DNA of 64,000 nucleotides from Sediminicola arcticus (GCF_040566695.1 NZ_JBEXAE010000004.1:248001-312000); one strand, 5' to 3'; counted from the stretch's first letter, positions 1 to 8,935 are shown. Program-made: numbers and translations. The notes: generated by a model from the letters alone, not told the origin.

Positions 1-333
1 AAAGTGATACAATCTGCCATGAAACAATCACTTCAAACGTATCTACCGGCCTTAAATGAAGCAGTATCCTTCAAAGAATTCATGACAACATCCCTTGGAG
101 GAGACCTATTTATAGCTCATTGCGAAGAAAACGAGAAAACGGAACTCAATGTGCGCACTAGACCAAATAAACAAATTACGGTACTTATAGGTCCGGAAGG
201 GGATTTTTCTACCAACGAAATAGAATTGGCACTAAAAAAAGGGTTCTTGCCAGTTGCCCTAGGAGAAACAAGATTGCGTACGGAAACCGCGGCTATAGTC
301 GCCTGCACTACAGTAGCCTTAATTAATCAATAA
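1..333 (+). CDS. rsmE: 16S rRNA m3U1498 methyltransferase RsmE, 3' part
   Basis: The reading frame is open from the first base, so the 5' part lies outside the window; about 110 residues remain. RsmE methylates N3 of U1498 in 16S rRNA using S-adenosylmethionine and belongs to the SPOUT (trefoil-knot) superfamily. The knot signature is plain: IGPEGDFS near residue 62 of the fragment and LGETRLRTETA near residue 90, which form the SAM pocket. It ends normally with TAA and is followed by a hairpin and a 270-base gap, so it is probably the last gene of its transcript. Identity is secure; only the start is unseen. Confidence 0.93.
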   Translation, partial: KVIQSAMKQSLQTYLPALNEAVSFKEFMTTSLGGDLFIAHCEENEKTELNVRTRPNKQITVLIGPEGDFSTNEIELALKKGFLPVALGETRLRTETAAIVACTTVALINQ

Positions 334-337
334 AAAA

Positions 338-375
338 TTCCGCACTTCAAATTATAAATAATTGGAAATGCGGAA
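338..375. repeat. Imperfect inverted repeat after rsmE
   Basis: TTCCGCA (338-344) and TGCGGAA (369-375) are perfect arms, and the sequence between them can extend the stem with a few mismatches. It sits 5 bases after the rsmE stop. No T-run follows on the plus strand, but an A-run precedes it, so as an intrinsic terminator it would work better on the minus strand. It may be a 3'-end-protecting hairpin or a weak terminator. Confidence 0.5.
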
Positions 376-600
376 CCACAATAAACACTTACTAAATTAT
401 CCGGCAAAACAAACACCAGATAATACCTTTATAATAAGCCCCTGTTGGCCATAAAGTAGGCTTCACACTACATAGAAGTAACATGTCTCCTATTTAAAGA
501 ATAAAGCTACCTAATGCTTTTTTGACTTATCAAATTTCTGAATAGCACCTAACTTTAAAACTATTAAGGCACATTGATTTTTTAGACCTTCTTTTATTAG

Positions 601-608
601 TAAATTTG
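601..608 (+). promoter_or_regulatory. Possible -7 box for the DUF4159 gene
   Basis: TAAATTTG matches the Bacteroidota -7 consensus TAnnTTTG and lies 24 bases before the chosen ATG at 633. The nearest upstream TTG (574-576) is spaced slightly too far (24 bases), so only the -7 element is convincing. It overlaps a TTG that would otherwise give a longer reading frame, which argues for the downstream ATG. Confidence 0.45.
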
Positions 609-632
609 AAGTACCTAAAGGTACATAACTCT

Positions 633-1283
633 ATGAAAAAAATTGGTTTTTTGACTATATTTTTAACTTTTTTTGTGAGTTTTAATATTGAGGCTCAGGA
701 AATTGCAGTTTTAAAATACAATGGTGGCGGGGATTGGTACGCAAATCCTACGGCCCTACCAAATCTGATTAAATTTTGCAATGAAAAGATTGGAACAAAG
801 CTCAGTTCTAAGGTTGAAACCGCAGAAGTTGGGGATGTTACTATCTTTCAATATCCCTTTTTACATATGACCGGACATGGTAACGTATTCTTTTCTCAAG
901 AAGAAGCTGAAAATCTAAGGACGTATTTACTCTCTGGTGGATTTTTACACATTGATGATAATTACGGCATGGAGCCTTATTTAATAAAAGAGCTTATAAA
1001 AGTATTCCCTGAAAAAGAATTGGAAGAATTGGGAAAGGAGCATCCTATTTTCCAAACACAGTTTAATTTTCCTGCTGGTTTACCAAAAATCCATGAACAT
1101 GATGGGAAACGACCACAAGCCCTTGGAATAGTCCACAATGGACGTTTGGTCTTGTTATTTACATACGAAAGCGACCTAAGTGATGGGTGGGAAGATGAGG
1201 CTGTTCATAATGATCCCGCAGAAGTAAGGCTGAAAGCACTTCAAATGGGTGCTAATATTATTTCTTACGTCTTTAAAAGTTAA
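633..1283 (+). CDS. DUF4159 domain protein, exported
   Basis: A 216-residue protein starting with a clear Sec signal peptide (lysines, hydrophobic stretch, cleavage probably after IEAQ). The rest matches the DUF4159 type common in Bacteroidota: a FNPT/YNGGGDW-like start, the stretch LLSGGFLHIDDNYG around residue 100, and a conserved HPIF segment near residue 140. The function is not established; the fold resembles the glutamine-amidotransferase-like proteins found near gliding or Bat-type operons, so a periplasmic role is inferred. I chose ATG 633 because the longer frame (TTG 606) would begin inside the promoter box and put extra residues before the signal peptide. Three bases separate it from the AI-2E gene, so they are cotranscribed. 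Confidence 0.8.
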   Translation: MKKIGFLTIFLTFFVSFNIEAQEIAVLKYNGGGDWYANPTALPNLIKFCNEKIGTKLSSKVETAEVGDVTIFQYPFLHMTGHGNVFFSQEEAENLRTYLLSGGFLHIDDNYGMEPYLIKELIKVFPEKELEELGKEHPIFQTQFNFPAGLPKIHEHDGKRPQALGIVHNGRLVLLFTYESDLSDGWEDEAVHNDPAEVRLKALQMGANIISYVFKS

Positions 1284-1286
1284 ACT

Positions 1287-2387
1287 ATGACATCAAAAAC
1301 AATTGCCTTTGGTATTATAAGGGCTGTGGTTATAATCACAGGCATCCTAGTTTTGCTTTATTTCCTTTACACCATCCAATCTGTTATCGCCTATCTAGCC
1401 ATCGCAGCAGTTGTAGCATTGATAGGAAGACCTATCGTTTTATTATTAAGAAGAAGATTGAAACTGCCCAATACCATAGCTGTAATACTAACCATGTTAT
1501 TCATGATTTCTATTTTTGCAGGAGTGGTTGCACTCTTCGTCCCTTTGATCTCAGAACAGAGCAAAAATCTTTCACTTTTAGATATTGATAACTTACAGAA
1601 AAGTCTCAATTCTCTTTATTTGGAAGTAACACAATATTTTGGAGCCTCCCCTAATGTGGTCAATGAAATGATAGAGGAAGCAAATATTGAAAAAAATATT
1701 TTGGAAGGCATGAATATGGGGTTCATTCCAAATTTCCTGAACTCCTTTGTCGATGTTCTCAGCACGGTGAGTATAGGGTTGTTTTCTGTTCTATTTATAT
1801 CCTTCTTTTTTCTAAAGGACAGCAAATTATTCCAAAGGGGTATTCTTGTATTTATACCAAATAATAAAGAAAGTGGAATGATCAATTCCATAGAAAAAAT
1901 CAAGAATTTACTGTCCAGATATTTCGTTGGACTCCTATTACAAATATTTATACTCTTCGTTATTTATACCATTGTTTTACTTATCGTTGGAATCCAAAAT
2001 GCTGTGGTCATTGCCTTCCTTTGCGCCCTATTTAATATCATCCCATACTTGGGTCCTATTATTGGTGCGACCATCATGGTGATACTTACCATGACCAGTA
2101 ATTTAGGAGCAGATTTTAGTGCTCTGGTTTTACCAAAAACAGGATGGGTTTTATTGGGATTTGGCATAGGTCAATTGGTAGATAATTTCTTCTCTCAGCC
2201 CTTCATTTTTTCCAATAGTGTGAAGTCTCATCCCCTTGAAATTTTCTTAGTCATTATTATTGCCGGACTCCTGTTTGGGGTGGTAGGAATGATCATTGCA
2301 GTACCTGGTTATACGGCTATTAAGGTAATTTTAAAAGAGTTTTTTGCCGATAACAAGATTGTAATATCACTTACAAAAAATTTATAG
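1287..2387 (+). CDS. AI-2E family transporter / permease
   Basis: A 366-residue polytopic inner-membrane protein with about eight hydrophobic segments: two near the N-terminus, one near residue 65, then a cytoplasmic/periplasmic region of about 80 residues and a membrane-rich C-terminal half. The features PYLGPIIGA near residue 255 and the terminal GLLFGVVGMIIAVPGYTAIKV are hallmarks of the AI-2E (UPF0118, TqsA/YdiK/PerM) family. Members export or exchange various solutes, including sodium/proton antiport and AI-2, so the substrate cannot be named. It lies between the DUF4159 and methyltransferase genes with 3- and 7-base gaps, suggesting one transcript. Confidence 0.88.
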   Translation: MTSKTIAFGIIRAVVIITGILVLLYFLYTIQSVIAYLAIAAVVALIGRPIVLLLRRRLKLPNTIAVILTMLFMISIFAGVVALFVPLISEQSKNLSLLDIDNLQKSLNSLYLEVTQYFGASPNVVNEMIEEANIEKNILEGMNMGFIPNFLNSFVDVLSTVSIGLFSVLFISFFFLKDSKLFQRGILVFIPNNKESGMINSIEKIKNLLSRYFVGLLLQIFILFVIYTIVLLIVGIQNAVVIAFLCALFNIIPYLGPIIGATIMVILTMTSNLGADFSALVLPKTGWVLLGFGIGQLVDNFFSQPFIFSNSVKSHPLEIFLVIIIAGLLFGVVGMIIAVPGYTAIKVILKEFFADNKIVISLTKNL

Positions 2388-2394
2388 CTTTACT

Positions 2395-3576
2395 TTGAAT
2401 AAAAATATATTAGACACTGGTACACAGAAATTTATAAATGAAAATATGAATACTGACATCGTGTCAGTATTGCTTAAAAAGACTGCTTTTGGAGGAGTAG
2501 CTATTAAAGAATTGGTACAGCAGATCGAAGCCAAAAAAAAATGTTACACAAAGCTTCCTACTTGGTTTCGTACCACTGGTATTTACTATCCGGACAAGCT
2601 CAACATTGAACAAACATCGTCAGAAATTACGGCTCAATATAAAGCTGATTTAGTCAACGGAAAATCATTAATAGATCTCACTGGCGGATATGGTGTAGAT
2701 GGGTATTTTTTTAGCAAAATAATTGGACAAATTATCCATTGTGAAATCAATATAAAGCTGTCCGAAATAGCCTCATATAATTATGAAGTATTAGGGGTTA
2801 AAAACATTCAATGCATCCCAGAAAATGGAATTGAATTTTTAGCAACTACCAGTCAAAAATTTGATTGGGTTTATGTAGATCCATCGCGAAGAAATGATGC
2901 AAAGGGAAAAGTTTTTATGCTTTCGGATTGCCTTCCCGACGTGCCAAAAAATTTATCCCTACTTCTTGATAAAGCTCCAAATGTTTTAATTAAAACTTCT
3001 CCCCTTTTAGACTTTACAATTGGTTTAAACGAGCTACAACATCTAAAAGAAATTCATGTAGTAGCAGTTAAGAATGAGGTCAAGGAATTACTCTGGATTT
3101 TGGAAAAAGATTATCGTGGGGAGAGAGGTATCAAAACTATCAATATAAATTTAAATAATGATGAGAAATTTGAGTTTGAATGGGGCAACGAAAAACGAAA
3201 TATATCCCAATTTGGTCCACCACAAACGTATCTTTATGAACCTAATGCAGCCATTTTAAAATCGGGGGCCTTCAAAACAATCGGGAATTCTTACAGACTA
3301 AAAAAACTACATGCGCATTCACATTTGTATACCTCTGAAAACTTAGTTGTTTTCCCAGGCAGGTCCTTTATAATCGAAAAAACGATCCCTTACAACAAAA
3401 AAGCGCTTCAACACCTTGGCATAAAAAAGGCGAATATATCCACGCGGAACTTTCCAGAGAGCGTTGCGAATATTCGGAAGAAACACAAAATAAAAGACGG
3501 AGGGGATATCTTTTTGTTCTTTACCACTAACCATGACGGCAACTTGTGTGTACTCCAATGCTCTAAAAACAAGTGA
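2395..3576 (+). CDS. THUMP-like class I SAM methyltransferase
   Basis: A 393-residue protein with a Rossmann SAM-binding motif (IDLTGGYGVD near residue 96) and a DPSRR motif near residue 161 in the position where N-methyltransferases carry DPPY-like residues. The N-terminal KLPTWF and NIEQTSSE segments and the C-terminal PGRSF / RNFPESV segments are typical of the THUMP-like domain methyltransferases of Bacteroidota; an RNA substrate is inferred from the family. The start codon is TTG: the homologous N-terminus (MNKxIL-) begins exactly here and no ATG fits. Its stop lies one base from the stop of the convergent VanX-like gene. Confidence 0.8.
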   Translation: MNKNILDTGTQKFINENMNTDIVSVLLKKTAFGGVAIKELVQQIEAKKKCYTKLPTWFRTTGIYYPDKLNIEQTSSEITAQYKADLVNGKSLIDLTGGYGVDGYFFSKIIGQIIHCEINIKLSEIASYNYEVLGVKNIQCIPENGIEFLATTSQKFDWVYVDPSRRNDAKGKVFMLSDCLPDVPKNLSLLLDKAPNVLIKTSPLLDFTIGLNELQHLKEIHVVAVKNEVKELLWILEKDYRGERGIKTININLNNDEKFEFEWGNEKRNISQFGPPQTYLYEPNAAILKSGAFKTIGNSYRLKKLHAHSHLYTSENLVVFPGRSFIIEKTIPYNKKALQHLGIKKANISTRNFPESVANIRKKHKIKDGGDIFLFFTTNHDGNLCVLQCSKNK

Positions 3577-3577
3577 T

Positions 3578-4306
3578 TTAGTCTGTACACTCCCATTTAA
3601 AATTGGCGACTTTGTCATTGGTCGCTGCTGAAAGATTGTAATGCCACCATTCTGTTCGTATGGACCAAAATCCATGAGACTCCATAGTTTCTTTCAATAG
3701 CTTTCTATTGTCCAAAATAACCTTTGGCAAGTCATAATTATCGTGATAAGCCCTTTTGCCAAAAAAGTCAAAATCAGTTCCCATATCCAATTCCCGCCCA
3801 TCTAAAGTAGCTAAAGTAATATCCACAGCACCCCCTTTATTGTGAATGGAACCTTTTACAGGATTGGCAACATATTGGGGATTGGGCACTATCGCCCACA
3901 TCTTATATTGCACCGAATTTGGTCTGTAACAGTCGAAAAATTTAATTTTAAAGCCCTTTTTTATTAATTCCTCATTGGCAATAAGCAAGGCTTTTGCTGT
4001 TTTTACCCGCGTATAACACTCCGGACAATCGTAGACCTTAGACTTTAAAAAATTATTGGTTGTCGCATATCTCAAATCATACATAAAATCATTGCTGTAA
4101 TCAGCTAAACGCACAAAGGTGGTATCTGCCAGCACCCTTAAAGGCGGAACTCTTTCAGCAGGTTTAGATACCACTTCAGTTTCCTTAACCAGAACTTCCT
4201 GCTTTGACTTAATAATTTCTCCCTTTTTAGGCGCTACCTCTTTACATCCCATTAAAATTATGAGTGTAAACGCATAGATTACTCTCAAATAAGGTAAATT
4301 GCCCAT
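3578..4306 (-). CDS. D-alanyl-D-alanine dipeptidase, VanX/DdpX type lipoprotein (M15D)
   Basis: A zinc peptidase of 242 residues in family M15D, which hydrolyses the D-Ala-D-Ala dipeptide. The zinc-ligand motif SIHNKGGAVD (S-x-H-x3-G-x-A-x-D pattern) and the catalytic EWWHY motif near the C-terminus are both intact. The N-terminus carries a lipoprotein signal ending LILMGC, so the enzyme is lipid-anchored, acting outside the cytoplasm, perhaps in peptidoglycan recycling rather than vancomycin resistance: no vanH, vanA or regulator lies nearby. A longer frame reaches 4372, but ATG 4306 puts the signal peptide at the N-terminus and leaves room for a divergent promoter with the GH130 gene. Confidence 0.85.
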   Translation of the reverse strand: MGNLPYLRVIYAFTLIILMGCKEVAPKKGEIIKSKQEVLVKETEVVSKPAERVPPLRVLADTTFVRLADYSNDFMYDLRYATTNNFLKSKVYDCPECYTRVKTAKALLIANEELIKKGFKIKFFDCYRPNSVQYKMWAIVPNPQYVANPVKGSIHNKGGAVDITLATLDGRELDMGTDFDFFGKRAYHDNYDLPKVILDNRKLLKETMESHGFWSIRTEWWHYNLSAATNDKVANFKWECTD

Positions 4307-4388
4307 AATTTTTTTAAATAAAATAAACCGTTGGCAAAATACACCAATCATTTGGATCAATAAAAAATTCAACCTTAGATATAGTCTT

Positions 4389-5492
4389 ATGAAATCAATA
4401 AAAGCAACATCTTTTATCCTGTTGGTATGTTCCTTGTTAATTCAGTGCAAAACCAATGCCCAAGAAAAATGGATGTTGGGTTTTGAAAAACCAGCACAAA
4501 ACCCCATTATGCAAGCTGATTCTAGTTTTGTTTTCAATTGTCCCATGGAGGAAAAACTGGTGCAGTGGCAAAAGGCAGATGTCTTTAATCCCGCGGCGAT
4601 TGTACGAAACGATACCGTTTTTGTCCTTTTTAGGGCTGAAGATAATCCCGACGCAATCTTAGGCGGCAGAACTTCCAGAATTGGTTTAGCTTATAGTACC
4701 GACGGAATAGAGTTTACCAAATATCCCGAACCTGTTCTTTATCCTTCCAAAGATGACAATTTAAAATATGAATTTCCTGGAGGGTGTGAAGATCCAAGAA
4801 TCGTGGAAAAGGAAGATGGAACTTATGTAATCCTATATACCAGCTGGAACAAGGATACTGCCAGACTCTCTAGTGCGACCTCAAAAGATTTAAAAACTTG
4901 GACCAAACATGGCCCTGCCTTTGAAGATGCTTATGACGGTAAATTTCTAAACGTTTGGAGCAAATCTGGATCAATCGTTACAGAATTGAAAAATGGTAGA
5001 ATTATTGCTAAGAAGGTAAATGGAAAATATTTGATGTATTGGGGAGAACTCTTTGTTAACCTTGCACAATCGGACAACCTAGTAGATTGGGAACCTATGG
5101 TAGATAAACAAGGAGAACTCATAAAAGTCTTTGAACCAACCTTAGGGGAGTTTGACAGCCATCTTACAGAACCAGGACCACCGGCATTATATACGGAAAA
5201 TGGTATCCTATTATTATATAATGGCAAAAACCTACAAGGAGAAGGCGCTAGTACAAAGGTAGCACCTAGTACTTACTGTGGCGGGCAGGTCTTATTTGAC
5301 AAGGATGACCCAACCAAAATGCTTGATCGATTAGAAACTCCTTTTATTTGTCCTGACCTACCGCATGAAACTTCTGGTCAGTATGCCGCAGGAACTACCT
5401 TTATAGAAGGGTTGGTCTATTTTAAAAACAAGTGGTTCCTTTATTATGGAACAGCAGATTCCATGGTTGGCCTTGCCATTAAAGAGAACTAA
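4389..5492 (+). CDS. Glycoside hydrolase family 130-like lipoprotein
   Basis: A 367-residue protein with a lipoprotein-type leader (LLIQC near residue 16), then a five-bladed beta-propeller enzyme region. FNPAA near residue 67, the LFRAED strand, and GGCEDPR near residue 130 match GH130, whose members phosphorolyse or hydrolyse beta-1,2- or beta-1,4-mannosides. The aspartate of EDPR is the expected proton-donor position. Surface anchoring suggests it acts on imported or outside oligosaccharide. No SusC/SusD pair is adjacent, so the substrate is open. A frame extending to 4299 exists, but ATG 4389 gives the lipoprotein signal. It is followed by a strong shared terminator. Confidence 0.83.
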   Translation: MKSIKATSFILLVCSLLIQCKTNAQEKWMLGFEKPAQNPIMQADSSFVFNCPMEEKLVQWQKADVFNPAAIVRNDTVFVLFRAEDNPDAILGGRTSRIGLAYSTDGIEFTKYPEPVLYPSKDDNLKYEFPGGCEDPRIVEKEDGTYVILYTSWNKDTARLSSATSKDLKTWTKHGPAFEDAYDGKFLNVWSKSGSIVTELKNGRIIAKKVNGKYLMYWGELFVNLAQSDNLVDWEPMVDKQGELIKVFEPTLGEFDSHLTEPGPPALYTENGILLLYNGKNLQGEGASTKVAPSTYCGGQVLFDKDDPTKMLDRLETPFICPDLPHETSGQYAAGTTFIEGLVYFKNKWFLYYGTADSMVGLAIKEN

Positions 5493-5518
5493 TTTAATGG
5501 TTCAACAAAAGTAATATC

Positions 5519-5550
5519 TAAAAAAGGGCTTCAATTGAAGCCCTTTTTTA
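5519..5550. terminator. Bidirectional intrinsic terminator
   Basis: AAAGGGCTTCAA and TTGAAGCCCTTT form a near-perfect stem with A- and T-runs on both sides, placed between the convergent GH130 and isomerase genes. It can stop transcription from both directions. Confidence 0.9.
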
Positions 5551-5564
5551 TTTGTGACCCATCC

Positions 5565-6404
5565 TTAAAGACCTTTCAGATACTCTAAACTTTGGGGTAC
5601 CTGTTCTACTACTCTAGATGATTCGTCCTCAATAAATAAATAGGCTACGCCTATCTTCTTCGCTTCTGCAAGAAGTGCTGCAATATTTACTTCCCCGGTT
5701 CCTAAAACAACATTAGTTTCCACATTGGCATGACCAGTATCATCTTTTGGTGTCCCTATTGCCATATCCTTTAGGTGCATCAGTACAAATTTTGAGGAAT
5801 ACTTTTTAAGTAACTTCAAAGGGTCTTCACTAGCGTGTTGCACCCAATAGACATCCATTTCAAAATTAAAATGAAGTGCCTTTTTAGCCATATAATCAAA
5901 CAAAGTTTCAGTCTTATAAGGGCGAAATTCATAACCATGAGGGTGATATACTAATTGAAATCCGTTTCCCTTAAGCATCTTTCCTGCAATATTAAAAACG
6001 GAAATTGCATTTTGAACTTCATTTATTCCAAATGCATTTCTAGAATGAGGGATCCATGAGCACATCACATAGGTTGCACCAAAGACTTTCGCGCGCTCAA
6101 GAACAACTTTTGGGTTATCTCTCAGTTCTTCAAAAGTCGCCCCTACACTAACAACCTTAAGATTGTTTTTATTTAATAAGTCTATGAAATCATCAACGGG
6201 CATTCCATACGAATCACCTCCTTCTATAGATCTTATTCCCCAATCGCTAATCATTTTCAATGTTCCTGACACATCGGTCTTAAATTGCTCCCTAAGACTA
6301 TACAACTGCAACCCTATCTCTTGGGCTTCCAGCTGGGAAGCATTGAGCAGTCCAAAAACCAAAAATGCAATCCAAGAACAAAAAGAGACTCCTTTTTTCA
6401 TCAT
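5565..6404 (-). CDS. Exported sugar phosphate isomerase/epimerase family protein (TIM barrel)
   Basis: A 279-residue protein with a Sec signal peptide (hydrophobic core LVFGLLNASQ, cleavage probably after LEAQ) and an AP-endonuclease-2/xylose-isomerase-like TIM barrel. The barrel strands IGLQLYSLR, IRSIEGGD, LVYHPHGYEF, FEMDVYWV, FVLMHLKDM, and VAYLFIEDE are in order; the E, D, H, E residues in them are the usual metal ligands. It is the last gene of an operon with a GMC oxidoreductase and its small subunit. Secreted members of this family occur with such dehydrogenases in 3-keto-glycoside breakdown, so a role on an oxidised sugar outside the cytoplasm is inferred, not shown. Confidence 0.8.
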   Translation of the reverse strand: MMKKGVSFCSWIAFLVFGLLNASQLEAQEIGLQLYSLREQFKTDVSGTLKMISDWGIRSIEGGDSYGMPVDDFIDLLNKNNLKVVSVGATFEELRDNPKVVLERAKVFGATYVMCSWIPHSRNAFGINEVQNAISVFNIAGKMLKGNGFQLVYHPHGYEFRPYKTETLFDYMAKKALHFNFEMDVYWVQHASEDPLKLLKKYSSKFVLMHLKDMAIGTPKDDTGHANVETNVVLGTGEVNIAALLAEAKKIGVAYLFIEDESSRVVEQVPQSLEYLKGL

Positions 6405-6423
6405 AAAACGGTATTTTAGATCC

Positions 6424-7140
6424 CTAGGTTAACAGGTTTCCATTCTCATCCCATTCTGCTATATCCCCCCTTTTACTTTGATCAACGCATTTGGCCAACC
6501 AAGCATTGTCATAGGCAACCCCGTGTTGTTTAAGAACATCTGCTGGCACGCCATCCCAAACATTGGGCATATTGCCTTTATAGCCCAAATCTTCTATACC
6601 CATTTTGGAGGTATAATACCCTGTGAGGCTTAAATTACGCATCAAGGAAAAAAATTGTATTTCTAAGGGCTGTTCAGCATCTGAAATAGTAGTATCCGGA
6701 TAGGCTATACTATCCAAAATCTGTTTTTGTTGTTCTGAGGTGGAAACTATAAATTCTGTATTAAATTCTGTATTGCATTTATGGTCCAACCACATTAACC
6801 CTCCTCTAAGTGGCACCTGGAAAGGCGGATAATCCTTGCTCATAAATTCAATGAAATCTGGTGCCCCCGCATCTGTAGCACTTCCAAATTTCTCATTGGC
6901 AGGCAATATTACCGCACAGAGTACTTTTATAGTGTCCATTTCATGCTCATTAAAAAATTGCTCAGAATTCAATTCATCAATAAGTTCTTTTTCTTCTGGA
7001 GTCCGACCAAAATACTTTTCTGCAGACTGAGCTATTGCTGCCTCTGTCTCTCCATCAGTTCCCGGTTGGCACCCAGTAAGCACCAAGCCACCGGCCACCG
7101 ATCCAAGAAAAATTGATTTTATACTTTTTCTCCTATCCAT
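6424..7140 (-). CDS. Gluconate 2-dehydrogenase subunit 3 family protein (small subunit of FAD dehydrogenase)
   Basis: A 238-residue small subunit with a twin-arginine-like start (DRRKSIKSIFLG) that ends in a lipobox (LVLTGC), so it is probably Tat-exported and lipid-anchored. In three-subunit sugar dehydrogenases this subunit carries the signal and takes the folded FAD subunit across the membrane with it. The DTIKVLCAVILPANEKFGSA segment near residue 68 and FIEFMSKD near residue 97 match the family. The gene starts 4 bases after the GMC stop, consistent with the subunits being made together. The cytochrome c partner seen in some complexes is not in this operon. Confidence 0.85.
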   Translation of the reverse strand: MDRRKSIKSIFLGSVAGGLVLTGCQPGTDGETEAAIAQSAEKYFGRTPEEKELIDELNSEQFFNEHEMDTIKVLCAVILPANEKFGSATDAGAPDFIEFMSKDYPPFQVPLRGGLMWLDHKCNTEFNTEFIVSTSEQQKQILDSIAYPDTTISDAEQPLEIQFFSLMRNLSLTGYYTSKMGIEDLGYKGNMPNVWDGVPADVLKQHGVAYDNAWLAKCVDQSKRGDIAEWDENGNLLT

Positions 7141-7144
7141 AACT

Positions 7145-8863
7145 TTAGATATTTTGCTTTTTCAATTGTTCTATAATAAAGTCCGATGTTCGCCATGATA
7201 ATGCCAATATGGTCCAAGTAGGGTTCTTGTCTGCCTGGGAGACAAAGGGTCCCCCATCCACGATGAAAACATTATCTGCATCATGCAATTGTTGAAATTT
7301 ATTTACCACTGAAGATTTTGGGTCATTTCCCATCCGTGTCGTTCCTACTTCGTGAATAATCCTTCCGGGAGTCAACAAGCCGTAATCCTCTTCCTTTGAT
7401 GGTCTGGGTTGCAAAGGCTCTGCTCCCATATTATGGAACAACTCCTCAAAGGTCTCATTCATATGCTTGGTTTGCTTGCGCTCATAATCGGTCCAATTAT
7501 AATGGAATCTAAGCACAGGAATACCAAACTCATCAACGGTGGTGGGGTCTATTTCACAGTAATTATCCTTCATGGGCACGGATTCCCCCCTACCTCCGAA
7601 GCCTACTACAGAGCCGTAATATTTTTGAACATCGGCACGAAGGCTATTTCCATAACCCCCTACACTTTGATTAAAAAACCTGTTAAAATCGTTTGGGTTA
7701 AAACCAAACCCATAGCTTGGCATTCCCATACCTCCCCACACTTCTATATGGTAGCCACGGGGAAAGTCGAGTTTTTTATTGTCCAACCACCAGGGCGTAT
7801 ATACATGCATTCCTCCTACCCCATCTTCATTGTATTTTTTACGATTCATGAGCCCTGGAACAAATGCGGATCTACTAGCGCCTGTGGAATCGTGCAGATA
7901 TTTACCAACGGTATCTCCACTATTCCCTAAGCCATTAGGGTGTTGTTTGCTCTTAGAATTCAAAAGAATACGTGCACTACTACAGGCAGAAGCCGCCAGT
8001 ACTACAATTTTTCCCTTTAACTTGTATTCCTTTCGATCTTCTTTATTAATATAGGAGACTCCAGTTGCTTTGCCCTCTTCATTGGTAGTTACTTCTCTCA
8101 CCATGCAGTTAACAAACAAATCTATTTGTCCGCCATTTTTTTGTGCTGGGAATATTAAACAGGTCCCTGCCGAAAAATCGGCATAGACCGAACAACCTCT
8201 AGAACATTGTCCACAATAGAAGCATACCCCTCTATCTTTATTAATTTTTTTAGTAAGCATGGACATCCTGGAAGGAATCACAGGAATATTCGATTTTTTA
8301 GCCCCATTGATATAAAACAACTCGTGCAATCTGGGTTTTGGAGGTGGCAGAAAAAACCCATCAGGTTCGTTGGGGATGTTCTCCTTACTTCCAAAAACGC
8401 CAATCAACTTATCAACTTTATCATAATAGGGCTTTACGTCCTCATACCCTATGGGCCAATCATCACCTAAACCATCATAGCTTTTATGCTTGAAATCTCG
8501 CTCTCCAAACCGCAAAGAAATTCTACCCCAGTGATTAGTTCTTCCTCCCAACATTTGGGAACGGAACCAATCGAATTTTGTGCCATTCTTGTGGGTGTAG
8601 GGCTCACCTTCTATCTCCCATCCCCCATAGGCACTGTCAAATTCTCCAAAAGCTCTAACAGTATTGGCTCCTCTTCTAGGAGATTCGTAGGGCCACTTTA
8701 ATTGGGTCTGTTGTTCGGGATCAGCAGGATCAAAATAAGGTCCGGCTTCCACCACGGCCACTTTAAGTCCCGCTTCCGACAAGACTTTGGTTGCCATACC
8801 ACCGCCAGCACCAGAACCTACGATTATTACATCATAAAGGGTAGATGATTCAATTATTTGCAT
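7145..8863 (-). CDS. GMC family FAD oxidoreductase with Fe-S-type cysteine motif
   Basis: A 572-residue catalytic subunit. The FAD-binding dinucleotide fold is at the N-terminus (VIIVGSGAGGG, residues 12-22; VVEAG at 38). The GMC C-terminal active-site region is clear: HEVGTTRMG near residue 506 and VDGGPFVSQADKNPTWT near 535. Residues 214-224 read CFYCGQCSRGC, i.e. C-x5-C-x3-C with one more cysteine inside, the spacing known for the 3Fe-4S cluster of bacterial FAD glucose dehydrogenase. No signal peptide is present, so export with the Tat-type partner gene is inferred. Likely substrates are sugars or glycosides (glucoside 3-dehydrogenase-like). First gene of a three-gene operon. Confidence 0.88.
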   Translation of the reverse strand: MQIIESSTLYDVIIVGSGAGGGMATKVLSEAGLKVAVVEAGPYFDPADPEQQTQLKWPYESPRRGANTVRAFGEFDSAYGGWEIEGEPYTHKNGTKFDWFRSQMLGGRTNHWGRISLRFGERDFKHKSYDGLGDDWPIGYEDVKPYYDKVDKLIGVFGSKENIPNEPDGFFLPPPKPRLHELFYINGAKKSNIPVIPSRMSMLTKKINKDRGVCFYCGQCSRGCSVYADFSAGTCLIFPAQKNGGQIDLFVNCMVREVTTNEEGKATGVSYINKEDRKEYKLKGKIVVLAASACSSARILLNSKSKQHPNGLGNSGDTVGKYLHDSTGASRSAFVPGLMNRKKYNEDGVGGMHVYTPWWLDNKKLDFPRGYHIEVWGGMGMPSYGFGFNPNDFNRFFNQSVGGYGNSLRADVQKYYGSVVGFGGRGESVPMKDNYCEIDPTTVDEFGIPVLRFHYNWTDYERKQTKHMNETFEELFHNMGAEPLQPRPSKEEDYGLLTPGRIIHEVGTTRMGNDPKSSVVNKFQQLHDADNVFIVDGGPFVSQADKNPTWTILALSWRTSDFIIEQLKKQNI

Positions 8864-8892
8864 GTGTAAAGTTTAGTTGATTGATTGATTGT

Positions 8893-8935
8893 TTGTTTTA
8901 ATAAAAGCATTAAGTTACTTCTTTTATTAAAACAA
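8893..8935. repeat. Inverted repeat upstream of the GMC operon
   Basis: TTGTTTTAATAAAAG (8893-8907) and its exact reverse complement (8921-8935) are separated by 13 bases; flanking GTTGATTG-type sequence (from 8876) and CCAATCAAC (to 8944) extends the symmetry imperfectly. The arms have no G+C core, so a terminator is unlikely; an operator or an mRNA leader hairpin for the GMC operon fits the position 30-72 bases before its start. Confidence 0.6.

Noticed and set aside
3578..4306. Vancomycin resistance determinant
   Set aside because: VanX-type lipoprotein peptidase stands without vanH, vanA or regulator, and a Gram-negative does not need it; cell-wall recycling is likelier.
7409..7930. 173-codon plus-strand frame inside the GMC gene
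   Set aside because: Antisense shadow of a clearly conserved coding region; no promoter or family resemblance.
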